DNA from: an uncultured bacterium
GTDB lineage: Bacteria > Bacillota > Clostridia > Oscillospirales > Ruminococcaceae
DNA length: 64,000 bases
Reading direction: 5' to 3'
NCBI GenBank assembly: GCA_905214345.1
Contig: CAJMLV010000002.1
Span: 51,273-115,272 of the forward strand
The notes under the pieces are model-generated. The model worked only from the letters and a program-made list of their open reading frames with translations. It was not told the origin of the DNA and ran no database searches. Every line of letters begins with the position of its first letter. Position 1 is the stretch's first letter. Both the position numbers and the translations under genes were made by a program. Below are positions 9,092 to 19,276 of this stretch, piece by piece.

Positions 9092-12000
9092 TGAAAAGAT
9101 ACTGGCATCGAATGTTGAGCCTGATGCTGGCATGGCTGCTGCTGCCGGCACTGCTCCCCGCCGAATTGGCAGAGTGGGTGCCGATGACCACGGCCTATGC
9201 TGCGGAGAGCGTCACCATTTCCAGCGCCGAGGACTGGAACCGCTTTGCGGAGTCGGGGGCTTCCGACGCCCAGGTGACCCTGACGGCGGATATTACCCTG
9301 AGCGGCGATATCCCTACGAAAGACTACTTCAACGGAACATTTGACGGCCAGGGGTATGTCATTACCATCCAGAGCGGCAGTGTCCTGACCCCCAAAGAAG
9401 GCACCGACCAGTCCTCCGTCGGTCTGTTCGGGCGCCTGGACAAGGCCACCGTCAAGAATCTGGTCATCCAGATCGATAACCTGCTGGAAGGTACCCACCT
9501 GACTTCCATCAAAATCAGCGAGGGCAACGACACCGATCTGGACTGCTACAATTTCGGCGTGCTGGCAGGCAGTGCGGAAAACGGCACCCGTGTCAGCAAC
9601 GTGGCGGTCATGGCTGGTGACGCCGGCGGCAGCTTCCGTGCGGTGGTCAACCGCTGGCAGACCGCAGACAGCAATGTGGGCGGTCTGTGCGGGTACAGCG
9701 ACGGCAGCACTTTTGAACAGTGCTATGTGGGAATCAATGTACACAGCTGGCGTATGCTGTCCACCAACGAAGCCATTCTGCGCACCGGCGGCTTGCTCGG
9801 CTGTGCGAGAAACACCACCATTACCGACTGTATGGTGGCTTCCGGTGAGATCAAGAACCATCATTCCAACCCTGGCTTGCAGGATAACACCGCCGGTCAG
9901 GCGGCGGGGCTGGTCTGCACCGTGGAAGAAGGGACCAGCATCAAGAACTGCGTCATCGATGGCGTCCAGATTGTTTCCCGTGATGTGGCCGAGTCGATTC
10001 CGGAGGAAAACGCGGCGCTGAACCGGTTCGGTCTGAACAACGTGAACCGCGGTACCACCGGATTGGCGTATGCCATCAACAACGGTGCAACCGTCTCCGA
10101 CTGTTATGCCTACAACAATACCGAAATGCAGTACGGCGGCCGGATCGTTTATGACGGCGCCGTAAACGGTACCAGCGCGGAAAGCCAGGCCAAAAGTGCG
10201 CTGGGCAAATCGGATGCCTGGGTCTCGGATACCAGCGGCCATCTGGGCCTGGCCTGGATGTATCAGAGCCCTGAAGTGGCCCTGCAGTCCACCGGCGACG
10301 GGTCGGTGAACCTCACGGTTTCGCAAAAAGCAACCAATGTGCTCCGTGCAGCTGTGACCACCTGGGAGTACACCATCAAGGCCAGCTTACGCGGGCAGAA
10401 CGCCACGCCCCAGCAGCCTTCCGCTGTCCTGGGCAGCGATCCGGTGGTCAGTTCCATCGAGATTCTGGAAAGCCGCCAGCCCGATACGGGCAGCGAGTAT
10501 TACAGCGGTGGTACGTATCAGTTTTATGCCAGGATCACGGGTCAGAATCTGACCGAGGAAAATACCCCCGTGACCTGGGAACTGCAGGATGTGCCCAAGA
10601 ATGAAGGTGTCTCTGCCGCTACGATCAGCAATACGGGCCTTCTGAGCATAAACCAGGATTTCTTCGGTTCCCTGACCGTGAAGGCCACTGCCGGCGGGCA
10701 GACTGATACCTATGAACTGGCTGTGATCCCCGCCAAGCTGACCATCCTGACGCCGGAGGACGTTACGACGGTGGAGCAGGGGGCGCAGGTGGACTTCGGT
10801 ATCCGCATCGAAAGCTATCGCGACACTGCTTCCGGCGCAGAATTCCCGGTCAAATGGTCGGTGAGCGGCGGAAAGTCCGGCACGAGCATCGATGAGAACG
10901 GTGTTCTGACCGTGGCTGCCAATGAAACGGTCGGAACCCAGCTGACCATTACGGCACAGGCCAATGTGGAAAGCATGGAAGCCGGTGAACAGGAACTGCT
11001 GAAAGTGGATTCCGTAACGCTGAAGGTGGCCAAAAACACCATCCCCGAAGAAGTGGTCAAAGAGGTATCTCCGGCTGCTACTGCCCAGAAACTCAGCGTG
11101 GAGCTGGTGACCGGCCAGAAGCTGCAGGTAAAACTGGATGCCCAGGCGCCTGCCCCCACGGCACCTCCCGGTTACAACACCGAGGCGGTGGATGATACCT
11201 TCACCGTGAGCTGCAGTCCCGAGGAGGGCGCACTGCAAAAAGACGGCGAGACCTCCTTCCTGGCAGCGTCTGCGGGAGCGGCCACCGTCACGGCCACCCG
11301 GACCCTGGTGTTTGAGGAGATCTCCCAGGCAACACCGGAATCCGCCAGAGCATCCCGGGGCATTTTCAGCAGCTTGTTTGCGAAAAGCACTGCCGTACAG
11401 GCGGCCGCCGGAACGACCGAGGTCAAATGGACATCGGAAATTTCGGTCACGGTCAAAGACCGCACCGTGCCCAAAGCGGAAGATGAAAATGTGACCATGT
11501 CTCCGGTAGCCGGTGATACCGCGAAACCGGAACTGGATACCACCGAAAACCTCGAATACCGTCTGGTCTTTCCTGTGGATACCACCGGCGTGCAGTATCG
11601 GATGAGCATTGTGAGCCAGGGGGAACCCACACCCTCCGGGGCCTGGAAAGACCTGCCGGAAGACAACAATGTGGTCGTTCTCAGCAAGGAGCAGGTCCAG
11701 GCATTGAAGGCCGGTACGCTGTATCTGTGGATGCGTCAGAAAGCGGCGGATGACCTGGCCGCCAGCAATACGGTTGGCTACTCCGTCAAGGAGGCAGAAG
11801 GAACCCCTGTTCTGACCGTGCTGGAAAGTTATCCTGCCGACAACGGTCTGGAAGCCAAAAGCGGTATTGAGGTCACCGGGCAATGGACGGTCCGTAACGG
11901 TGAGATCGAAGGCCCCGAGCAGCCGTTCAATGTTCTCGAACTGCTCAAGCAGGGGGACCCCTCCCTGGAAAAATATACCAGCCTGAACACCGGCGAGGTC

Positions 12001-15000
12001 CGCTTGACCGTGCGCCAGGCGGGCGGCAACTACAAGAACCGGGGCAGTCTTTTCACGGTGGAAGGCAGTGCCTCCCTGGCAGTGGGCAACGCTATGCTCA
12101 AGCCTACCATCCAACCCCGGGAGAACGGTCAGCTGACCAATTACAGCTTTACCATCGATGTGCCTGACCAGAAAGACAGCCAGGTATATTACCAGATCTA
12201 TCCCAATGTGAGTACTGTGCAGCCTTCGGAATATCCCGGGCCCACCAACGGCGGCATCAAGTATACCGCCGGCACGCAGGTGCCGTACCCCACCGGGGAA
12301 TACCAGATGGTCACGGTGGTCGCTGTGACCTATTCCACCGACGCCGGTTCCACCGCGCTTCCCAGTGACCCGGACATTGTCACGTTCACCGCTGCCAACC
12401 TCAATGCGCCGTCGCCGCCGGAACTGCGCATCGGCGAGCAGGACGCGGAGTTTGTGGGCAACCAGAAATACGTGGACGGGGAAATCTTCAAGTTTGTATA
12501 TGATACCAACCTGACCGGCGGCCAGACGGAGCCGTATCAGGTATACTACACCATCAACGGCAAAGATCCTGTTCCGGGGCAGGAAGGGACCCTGTATGAT
12601 CCCAACAACCCGCCCAAGCTGCAGTTCAATATCTCCACCAGCCTGACCATCAAGGCCATTGTGTATGACCCCAACTACGGGACCCGGTCCAGTGTGGTCA
12701 GCTATACGGTGGAACGCCGCAGCAATGCAGCCAAGCCCGTTGCCGACGTGGAAACCGGCACTCTCGTCCGTCCGGGGCAGGAACTGACCCTGGAACTGGC
12801 GCCCGACTTTGTGGCCAATCTGGCCAACCTGGGCAGTATCCGCAGCGCCGAATACGTGGAGTACAGTGCCGACTCTCCGGTGTTTTCCGCTTATGCGGAT
12901 TACATCCGCAGCGATTCCGCCGAACCCATCGAAGGCGTACGATATCTGCTCATCGATACCGGCAGCAGCGGCAGCACCACTGAGCTGCCCAGCATCAAGT
13001 ATCTGCTGAACAACACCGAAGATTCCCTCAAGGAGTCGGGCGCCAACTACCGTTATGCGGTATGCCAGGTGTGGAACGCTCCCGATAGCAGCGGGGAACA
13101 GAAAAATTATATCCGCTTCACCAATCCCGACCCCATCGCCCTGAGCGGTTCTTCGGGAGATAAACTGACTCTGCGGGCCATGACGGTGGCACCCACCGGT
13201 GTGACCAGTTATCTGGACAGTGAGGAAGCCGTTTTCACCTATACCATCCGCGGCACCCTGGCCTCTCCCCAGTCTGTGCCTCAAACGGATGGAATGGGCT
13301 CCACCGCCGTGGATATCGGGGAAAGCATCGCACTGACTGCTGAGGCGGATACCGAGATCTATTATACCACCAACGGCACCCAGCCCCAGGTCACCTGGGT
13401 GGAGCAAAGCACCGCCGAAAGCGCAGGAAGCGGCCATTGGGAAGCTGCCAATGAAGTGACCTTCAAATATGTGGAAAATATAACGGTCCCCCGAACAAAT
13501 TCCAAGCTGTTTATCATCAATGCCATTGCCGTATCGGTGAACGACACCATGGAAACCAGCCCCCTGGCCAGTTTTGTCTACACCGTCAATCCTCTCACCC
13601 AGGCGGCGGTACCCATGGCCAACCCCGTCACCGACAGCGGCGATCCCACCCGCCTGGCCAACGGTGAGCGCATCACCCTGACCAGCTCCACCCTCAACAC
13701 CGATATTTATTACACCGTTGACGGCAGCGTGCCCAGCAGTGAGGCACGGGATGAGTGGGACGCGGGATACGCCGCGGCCGCCGAAAAGGGGCAGGACCCC
13801 GACGGCACCCGCTGGTATACCGATGCCCAGGGTGCGAAGCAGACAGAACCTGCCACCCGTGTGTACGATGTACAGCAGGGCATTGCCATGACGGCCACGG
13901 AGGAACAGCAGTTCTTTACCGTCACCGCTATGGCGGTGGACAGGGACCGCACCACGCCCAAGAACTCTTCTTCCGACGCAGTCAGCTTCGTCTACCGCCT
14001 GGCCCAGGTGGAAGCACCTTCCGCCAGCCCGGTGACCAGCGACGCAGAGGTGGCTGTTGTGGAGCCCGGCATGACCATCGTGCTCACCAGCAACACCGTG
14101 GGTGCCAAAATCTACTATACCAAGGACACCACCAACCCGGACCTGACGGACCTGAATGCGGTGGACAAGGCTTATGAGGAATGGTATGCCGGCTGGAGTG
14201 CCGCCGCCGAAAACAACCGCGGCACCGACGGCAAGGGAATCCGCTGGTATCTGGATTCTGCCGGCAACCGGAAGACCGAACCCTCCACCATTCCCTATGA
14301 CCCCGCGGAGGGCATCACCATGCCCAGCACCGTCACTACCTTCCTGACATTGCGGGCGGTGGCTGTGGTCGAGGACGGTTCCAGGGCAGCCAGCGACGTG
14401 GTGACCATCAGCTATCAGCCGCCCGCCGCCGTCAACGCGGTATACGCCAGTCCGGTGGACGGTTCCGCCGTGGAATACGGCACTGCCGTTACCCTGAGCT
14501 GTGCCACCGATGGCGCGCAGATCTTCTACAAGGTCTACACATCCCAGCCGGCTGAGGGGGACGTTCCCGTGGCCAACAAGGACCTGGGTTACAGCGGCCC
14601 CATCACCATCACCAAGGAAGTGTGGATTCGGGCGGTTGCGGTACGCAGCAACGTGGAAAGCGCGGTGACCACTTATCACTATACCGTGGCGCCCACCGCC
14701 GAAGCACCCACCGCATCGCTGCCCGGCGGCAGTGTGGTACCCAAGGGTACTCGCATCAGCCTGTCCGGCGAAGGAACCATCGTCTATACCCTGGACGGGT
14801 CCGATCCCAAGGAAGCTGACAGCGAGAAGCTGTACGGCACCACCGTCAATCTGGACGGTGATTACGGCGCCACCATCACGGTCCGCGCCTATATCCAGCG
14901 GGACGGCTACACACCCAGTGATACCGTTTCCTTCGGATACACCATCTGCAAGGAGGAAGATTACCTGACCATTTCGGTGGACAGCGGTTCGGTCATCGCC

Positions 15001-16467
15001 AACGACACCAGCGTGACCCTGAGCACCGCCATCACCAACGGCCGGATCTTCTATACCCTGGACGGCTCCACCCCGCAGGTGAGCAACGTCTATTCTGACG
15101 GAAACGGCAAGAACTATACCACCTACGAGTGGTCCGCCGGTTCCTCTTCCACCATCGAAGGCAGCGGCTTCACCCTGTCCGGCAACCCGGACACCGCCGT
15201 GACCGTGCGCGCTATCGTGGTGGTCAACGGCGGCGACGGCGGCCAGGTCCAGACCTTTACCTACAAGTTCCAGCCCCAGGCGGCGGCCCCCACTGCCAGC
15301 ATTCCTTCGGGTGCGGTGGTGTTTGAGGGAGCCACGGTGACCCTGACCGCCAAGGAAGGCACCATCTACTACACCACCGACGGCACCAATCCCACGACCT
15401 CTTCCGCGATTTATTCCAACCCCATTGATGTATCCGGCGGCGAGGGAACCGTGCTGAAGGCCATCGCCGTGGTGGACGGCAAGGCGCCCAGTGAAGTGGC
15501 TGTGTTCAGCTATACCCGGGCCGGTCAGGTGGCTACGCCGGTGTTCAGCATTCCTTCCGGGGAAATCGACACCGGTACCATGGTGGAGATCACCACCGCC
15601 ACCGAAGGTGCGACCATCTACTATTCCACCGACGGCACCGAACCCACCGCCGACAACATCAAGGAACTGACCATGTACGTGGCCCCCATCTCCATCACCC
15701 GTGCGGTGACCATCAAGGCCATTGCCGTCAGCGACAAGCAGGACGAAAGCGCGGTGCAGAGCGCCACCTACACGGTCAAGAAACCCGAACCCCAGCCCAC
15801 CGAAAGCCCTGAGGATGAAGTGGTGCAGAATACCGTCACCGACCGGCTGACCAGCCGCCGCACCTACAACAGTGTGGGGGACGGCCCCTCCTATTCCGAC
15901 GTGGTCCTGCGGGAAAATGTGTGCAACACAGTTCTCTCGGCTCCCGCCGGCTCGGTGCCCGACGGAGCGGTGCTCACCGTCAAGCAGGTGGACCCCACCC
16001 GCAGCGATGAGAACTCGGTCCAAAGCAGCCTGGGGCAGAAGATCGCCCTGGTGTATGAAGCACAGCTGACTCTGGACGGAGATACGGTGCAGCCTTCCGG
16101 TGAAGTGGAACTGGGCTTTGCCGTTCCCGCTGAATACCAGAACGGCGTGGTCACCGTCAGCCTCATCAATGATGACGGGACCCTGACCCAGTACACGGCC
16201 CGGCGTTCGGGCGGCATTGCCTACATCAAGACCAACTCCATGGGCCGTTTTGCGGTCAGTGTGCCAAAGACTTCGGATCAGGCGGGAACATTCCTGCCCT
16301 TCCTGCTGTGGGGCGGCGGCGCTGCGGTCCTGGCGGGATTGCTGCTGGTGGCGCTGTACCGCCGCCGGCGCAATGCCGCCGGGGAAGCTGCGGTTCCCCA
16401 GGATGATTCGGAATACCAAAGTCTGGAAGAATTCTTCGAAACTTCCGACACCACCTCTTCCCAGTGA
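9091..16467 (+). CDS. Giant secreted, membrane-anchored protein with chitobiase-C-like repeats
   Basis: 2,458 residues. The N-terminal signal peptide (KRYWHRMLSLMLAWLLLPALL) ends near AYA. Next comes a GLUG-like beta-solenoid part (about 40-340), then Ig/BIG2-like domains (about 450-660). At least nine CHB_HEX_C-type units follow with the motif IYYTTDGTNPT, near residues 1148, 1420, 1539, 1674, 1811, 1898, 1986, 2092 and 2176. A single C-terminal membrane helix (about 2400-2424) is followed by RRRR and an acidic tail. There is no LPXTG motif, so anchoring is by this helix with nearly all residues outside. The role is likely binding of glycan or another partner, or a surface scaffold. Start ATG 9091 overlaps the preceding stop; GTG 9088 is the alternative. 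Confidence 0.85.
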   Translation: MKRYWHRMLSLMLAWLLLPALLPAELAEWVPMTTAYAAESVTISSAEDWNRFAESGASDAQVTLTADITLSGDIPTKDYFNGTFDGQGYVITIQSGSVLTPKEGTDQSSVGLFGRLDKATVKNLVIQIDNLLEGTHLTSIKISEGNDTDLDCYNFGVLAGSAENGTRVSNVAVMAGDAGGSFRAVVNRWQTADSNVGGLCGYSDGSTFEQCYVGINVHSWRMLSTNEAILRTGGLLGCARNTTITDCMVASGEIKNHHSNPGLQDNTAGQAAGLVCTVEEGTSIKNCVIDGVQIVSRDVAESIPEENAALNRFGLNNVNRGTTGLAYAINNGATVSDCYAYNNTEMQYGGRIVYDGAVNGTSAESQAKSALGKSDAWVSDTSGHLGLAWMYQSPEVALQSTGDGSVNLTVSQKATNVLRAAVTTWEYTIKASLRGQNATPQQPSAVLGSDPVVSSIEILESRQPDTGSEYYSGGTYQFYARITGQNLTEENTPVTWELQDVPKNEGVSAATISNTGLLSINQDFFGSLTVKATAGGQTDTYELAVIPAKLTILTPEDVTTVEQGAQVDFGIRIESYRDTASGAEFPVKWSVSGGKSGTSIDENGVLTVAANETVGTQLTITAQANVESMEAGEQELLKVDSVTLKVAKNTIPEEVVKEVSPAATAQKLSVELVTGQKLQVKLDAQAPAPTAPPGYNTEAVDDTFTVSCSPEEGALQKDGETSFLAASAGAATVTATRTLVFEEISQATPESARASRGIFSSLFAKSTAVQAAAGTTEVKWTSEISVTVKDRTVPKAEDENVTMSPVAGDTAKPELDTTENLEYRLVFPVDTTGVQYRMSIVSQGEPTPSGAWKDLPEDNNVVVLSKEQVQALKAGTLYLWMRQKAADDLAASNTVGYSVKEAEGTPVLTVLESYPADNGLEAKSGIEVTGQWTVRNGEIEGPEQPFNVLELLKQGDPSLEKYTSLNTGEVRLTVRQAGGNYKNRGSLFTVEGSASLAVGNAMLKPTIQPRENGQLTNYSFTIDVPDQKDSQVYYQIYPNVSTVQPSEYPGPTNGGIKYTAGTQVPYPTGEYQMVTVVAVTYSTDAGSTALPSDPDIVTFTAANLNAPSPPELRIGEQDAEFVGNQKYVDGEIFKFVYDTNLTGGQTEPYQVYYTINGKDPVPGQEGTLYDPNNPPKLQFNISTSLTIKAIVYDPNYGTRSSVVSYTVERRSNAAKPVADVETGTLVRPGQELTLELAPDFVANLANLGSIRSAEYVEYSADSPVFSAYADYIRSDSAEPIEGVRYLLIDTGSSGSTTELPSIKYLLNNTEDSLKESGANYRYAVCQVWNAPDSSGEQKNYIRFTNPDPIALSGSSGDKLTLRAMTVAPTGVTSYLDSEEAVFTYTIRGTLASPQSVPQTDGMGSTAVDIGESIALTAEADTEIYYTTNGTQPQVTWVEQSTAESAGSGHWEAANEVTFKYVENITVPRTNSKLFIINAIAVSVNDTMETSPLASFVYTVNPLTQAAVPMANPVTDSGDPTRLANGERITLTSSTLNTDIYYTVDGSVPSSEARDEWDAGYAAAAEKGQDPDGTRWYTDAQGAKQTEPATRVYDVQQGIAMTATEEQQFFTVTAMAVDRDRTTPKNSSSDAVSFVYRLAQVEAPSASPVTSDAEVAVVEPGMTIVLTSNTVGAKIYYTKDTTNPDLTDLNAVDKAYEEWYAGWSAAAENNRGTDGKGIRWYLDSAGNRKTEPSTIPYDPAEGITMPSTVTTFLTLRAVAVVEDGSRAASDVVTISYQPPAAVNAVYASPVDGSAVEYGTAVTLSCATDGAQIFYKVYTSQPAEGDVPVANKDLGYSGPITITKEVWIRAVAVRSNVESAVTTYHYTVAPTAEAPTASLPGGSVVPKGTRISLSGEGTIVYTLDGSDPKEADSEKLYGTTVNLDGDYGATITVRAYIQRDGYTPSDTVSFGYTICKEEDYLTISVDSGSVIANDTSVTLSTAITNGRIFYTLDGSTPQVSNVYSDGNGKNYTTYEWSAGSSSTIEGSGFTLSGNPDTAVTVRAIVVVNGGDGGQVQTFTYKFQPQAAAPTASIPSGAVVFEGATVTLTAKEGTIYYTTDGTNPTTSSAIYSNPIDVSGGEGTVLKAIAVVDGKAPSEVAVFSYTRAGQVATPVFSIPSGEIDTGTMVEITTATEGATIYYSTDGTEPTADNIKELTMYVAPISITRAVTIKAIAVSDKQDESAVQSATYTVKKPEPQPTESPEDEVVQNTVTDRLTSRRTYNSVGDGPSYSDVVLRENVCNTVLSAPAGSVPDGAVLTVKQVDPTRSDENSVQSSLGQKIALVYEAQLTLDGDTVQPSGEVELGFAVPAEYQNGVVTVSLINDDGTLTQYTARRSGGIAYIKTNSMGRFAVSVPKTSDQAGTFLPFLLWGGGAAVLAGLLLVALYRRRRNAAGEAAVPQDDSEYQSLEEFFETSDTTSSQ

Positions 16468-16515
16468 CCTTGGGACCTTCTTTTCCACCAATTCTGAAAG
16501 AAAGCAGGCGGACCG

Positions 16516-18324
16516 ATGCTGAACCGTAAATATTTCCCGTTCCAGCGAAACAATTATTACTACGGCAAGCTGCTCACGGCACGTGACTTCGAGGAGGAGC
16601 AGCGCTATTTCAACGACAAGCGCCGCCTGGCCAACCGCCTGACCGGCGCCAACGGAATCGTGGCCGGTCTGGGTGTGATCCGGGCCGATGATCTCTCCCT
16701 GGTGATCCAGGCCGGCTGCGCCTACGACGCTTCCGGCCGGGAGATCGTCGTTCCGGCCACCCGGGTGGTCAAACTCTCCACCATTGAGGGCTTTGCCCAA
16801 CTGGCATCCTCCAGCGCGCTGCTGGGCATCCGCTATGATGAACAGCCCGCCGAGGAAATGTATGCCGTGATGGACCCCAGCGGCGAGACCCGGTACAACC
16901 GGGTGAGGGAACAGTACAGCCTGATGCTGCTGGACGAAAACCTGGCCGCCGCCATCAACACCCCCATGTCCGGCTTTGTGGGTACCACCGTCATCTACTC
17001 CGACCCGGAAGTGGAAGTGGTGCAGCAGACCCCGCTGTATATCGCCCGGGGCAGCCTGGTCCGGGTGGCAACCACCATCCGCCGCACCGGTGCCGGAACG
17101 GCAGAGTACGCCTTTGCCTATCATCTGGACGCACCGGGATTTGTCGGTCCGGACGGCCCGGGGGCTGACGTGGCCTGCAACAACCTGCGCCTGTCCCAGG
17201 GGGAAGAACACACCATCTATACCGTGCTGGCCCCCGAGGATTACCTGTGGGGCGGCGCCAGCGCTGCACTGACCCTGAGCGGCTTTGCCATCCGCCGCAA
17301 TGACGAGACCTTTACCCTGAACCAGAGCATGGAAGTTGCCCTGAAACCGGTGGACTGCGACATCGAAAGCCGGTATCTGGCCGACTATTACCAGCGCTCT
17401 ATGGACACCGAGCTGGAAGACAGCTACGACGAACGGCTGTGGCTGGCCCGTGTCCGGCTGATCCGTCAGGGCAACGCGGTGATCATCGACCGGGTGGACC
17501 CGGTACCCTACGGGCAGTACTGCTACAATGCCCAGCAGCTGATGATGCTGCGCCGCCTGGAAGAGTACTACCCCACGGGGACCGAACTTCCCGCGGTGGG
17601 GACTGAACCGGGTGTACCCGCACCCCGGGCAGGCATTGCCGCGGAGCGGGCCGAACCCGCCCGCAGCACGGCATGCGGTGTCTTCGATTTCCCGCTGGGG
17701 ATCGGCGGCACGGCGCGGCAGGCGCTCTTCTCCGACGAGATCATGCACGGGCTTGGTCCCGGTCCGGTCTGTGTGCAGATCGGGGTGGAGTACATCACTT
17801 CCGACGGAAGAGGCGGCACCAGCGGCGAACTGCTGTTCGGGGATACCTCCATCTTTGCCGCCGAACAGCGGCAGAGCGCGGCAGAACGGGTCTACCAGCT
17901 GAACACAGCGGTGAAGGTCCTGCCCGAACGCGGAACCTTCATTGTGGGGCTGCGTCTGCTGGAGGATACCGGCCTTATCAGCCTGCGTATCCGCTGGTTT
18001 GCCTTCCGCGCCGGTGAACTGGACAAACAGTTCCAGCAGCACCGCGCCGGTGAACCCATGCTTCTGGTCAACCCCGATACCATTGTGCTGCAGCCCAAGG
18101 AAACGGCCCATATCTCGCCGGTGTTCATCAACATGCCCAGCGAAGCCTGCACCTTCTCCATCAAGGACCCGGAGGGCGGCAGCATCGACAACAACGGCAC
18201 CTATACGGCGCCCGCCCGGGAAGGCGTGTATGAGATCCGGGTGGAAGCTGTCAGCGACCCCAGTGTCTGTGCCTACGCCTTTGCCATCGTAAGCCAGAAA
18301 AAGAAAGAACAGACCCAGGGCTGA
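16516..18324 (+). CDS. CIS-associated protein with YGKLLTA..F N-terminal motif; tail-fibre/baseplate accessory candidate
   Basis: 602 residues. The start carries YYYGKLLTARDFEEEQRYFN followed by KRRLANRL, then G.VAGLGV. This N-terminal signature recurs in hypothetical proteins of phage-tail-like CIS loci (from general knowledge of such loci, not searched). Residues ~110-500 are beta-rich with no recognised domain. The last ~85 residues look like a bacterial Ig-like fold (ASVSPA-type strand pattern, GSIDNNGTYTAP). No signal peptide or membrane helix, so it is cytoplasmic or part of the particle. It may form the link between the tail tip and the envelope proteins encoded beside it. The ribosome site is weak (AAAGAAAGCAGG). 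Confidence 0.6.
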   Translation: MLNRKYFPFQRNNYYYGKLLTARDFEEEQRYFNDKRRLANRLTGANGIVAGLGVIRADDLSLVIQAGCAYDASGREIVVPATRVVKLSTIEGFAQLASSSALLGIRYDEQPAEEMYAVMDPSGETRYNRVREQYSLMLLDENLAAAINTPMSGFVGTTVIYSDPEVEVVQQTPLYIARGSLVRVATTIRRTGAGTAEYAFAYHLDAPGFVGPDGPGADVACNNLRLSQGEEHTIYTVLAPEDYLWGGASAALTLSGFAIRRNDETFTLNQSMEVALKPVDCDIESRYLADYYQRSMDTELEDSYDERLWLARVRLIRQGNAVIIDRVDPVPYGQYCYNAQQLMMLRRLEEYYPTGTELPAVGTEPGVPAPRAGIAAERAEPARSTACGVFDFPLGIGGTARQALFSDEIMHGLGPGPVCVQIGVEYITSDGRGGTSGELLFGDTSIFAAEQRQSAAERVYQLNTAVKVLPERGTFIVGLRLLEDTGLISLRIRWFAFRAGELDKQFQQHRAGEPMLLVNPDTIVLQPKETAHISPVFINMPSEACTFSIKDPEGGSIDNNGTYTAPAREGVYEIRVEAVSDPSVCAYAFAIVSQKKKEQTQG

Positions 18325-18361
18325 TGCCCGGGCATGACCCTGAAGAAAGGAGGAACGACGG

Positions 18362-19255
18362 ATGATCGCGGTGCTGAACATGGACCTGGAACCCATCCGC
18401 CTGGTGCTTGCCAACGAAGTGGAACGCATCCAGGTGTGTGAGGACCGCAGACGTGCTTCCGGCGCGCTGTACACCGTCGTTTCTCTCACCGCCCCGGATG
18501 CCCGCCGCACGGCGGCTTCCTATGTGGCAGGGGGCGCTTTTGACGCCAACGGCGATTTTCTGGGCAGTGCCTCCCAGGGCGAAGCCCTCCATCTGGTGTT
18601 CCGGTACCGGCCGGAAAATCTTCTGGCCAGCCGGGAAAGCCTTTTGGGGCAGGACTTCCTGCGCCGGCGCATCATGGCCGAAAGTTTTCTGGCGGCATGT
18701 GCCGAAACCCAGCTGCCGCCGGAACTGGCTCTGCTGCTGCTCAACAACCGCTGCGTGAACCTGAGCGAGACGGGCGAGGTGTATTTCAACTATTTCCTGG
18801 ATTTTACCGAATACCGTACACAGTGGACCCAGGCGGCTTTCTGCCGCACCGCTGCCGACCGGGTGTTCGGATTCCTCAGCCGGGCCTATGAACCCGAAGC
18901 CGAAGGCCAGCTTTCCCGCTATCCCCGGGAACTGGTGGCCTTTTACCGCAAAACCCAGGCGGGCGGCTTTGCCACCGTGGGTGCCATCCTGGCAGCAGTC
19001 CGGGCCATGCCGGACCACCCGGAACCGCCCCACCGGGGGCTGCGCCTTCTGTGGGACCGGATTCTGGCATTGCTGGGCTTTGTGCGCCGGCATTCCATGG
19101 CTATATTCCTGACGGTGCTTGTCTGCATCACTGTGGTCTATGCCGCTTACCAGATCACCATCCGCGTGTCGGCCCAGAATGCCGTGAAACAGAACACGGC
19201 CTACGGCGGCATGCAGACCATCGGCGAAGTATCGCTGGTGGATGAAACAGCTTAA
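18362..19255 (+). CDS. Single-pass membrane protein of the CIS envelope module, unknown family
   Basis: 297 residues. The first ~240 form a soluble, probably cytoplasmic domain. One membrane helix (about 245-267, FLTVLVCITVVYAAYQITI) and a ~28-residue outer tail follow. The topology, a cytoplasmic domain followed by one helix, resembles EssB/YukC pseudokinase-like secretion proteins, but no kinase motif is readable and I do not claim homology. AAGGAGG lies 8 nt before the ATG. Flanked by two other membrane proteins, it is a candidate membrane receptor for the tail particle. Confidence 0.6.
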   Translation: MIAVLNMDLEPIRLVLANEVERIQVCEDRRRASGALYTVVSLTAPDARRTAASYVAGGAFDANGDFLGSASQGEALHLVFRYRPENLLASRESLLGQDFLRRRIMAESFLAACAETQLPPELALLLLNNRCVNLSETGEVYFNYFLDFTEYRTQWTQAAFCRTAADRVFGFLSRAYEPEAEGQLSRYPRELVAFYRKTQAGGFATVGAILAAVRAMPDHPEPPHRGLRLLWDRILALLGFVRRHSMAIFLTVLVCITVVYAAYQITIRVSAQNAVKQNTAYGGMQTIGEVSLVDETA

Positions 19256-19276
19256 ACAGAGAAAGGGGGGAGAACC

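Noticed and set aside
16285..16380. LPXTG sortase signal at the end of the giant surface protein
   Set aside because: The sequence before the last membrane helix (GTFLPFLLWGG) has no LPxTG; only the hydrophobic helix and basic tail are present.
10387..18510. 2,707-codon open frame on the minus strand, opposite the giant surface-protein gene
   Set aside because: It lies antisense to three well-supported genes, shows no domains, and has the His/Gly/Arg-rich composition typical of antisense frames in GC-rich coding DNA.
18362..19255. EssB/YukC (type VII secretion) homologue
   Set aside because: Topology is similar but no family motif or partner genes (EssC, WXG100) are present; kept as unknown.
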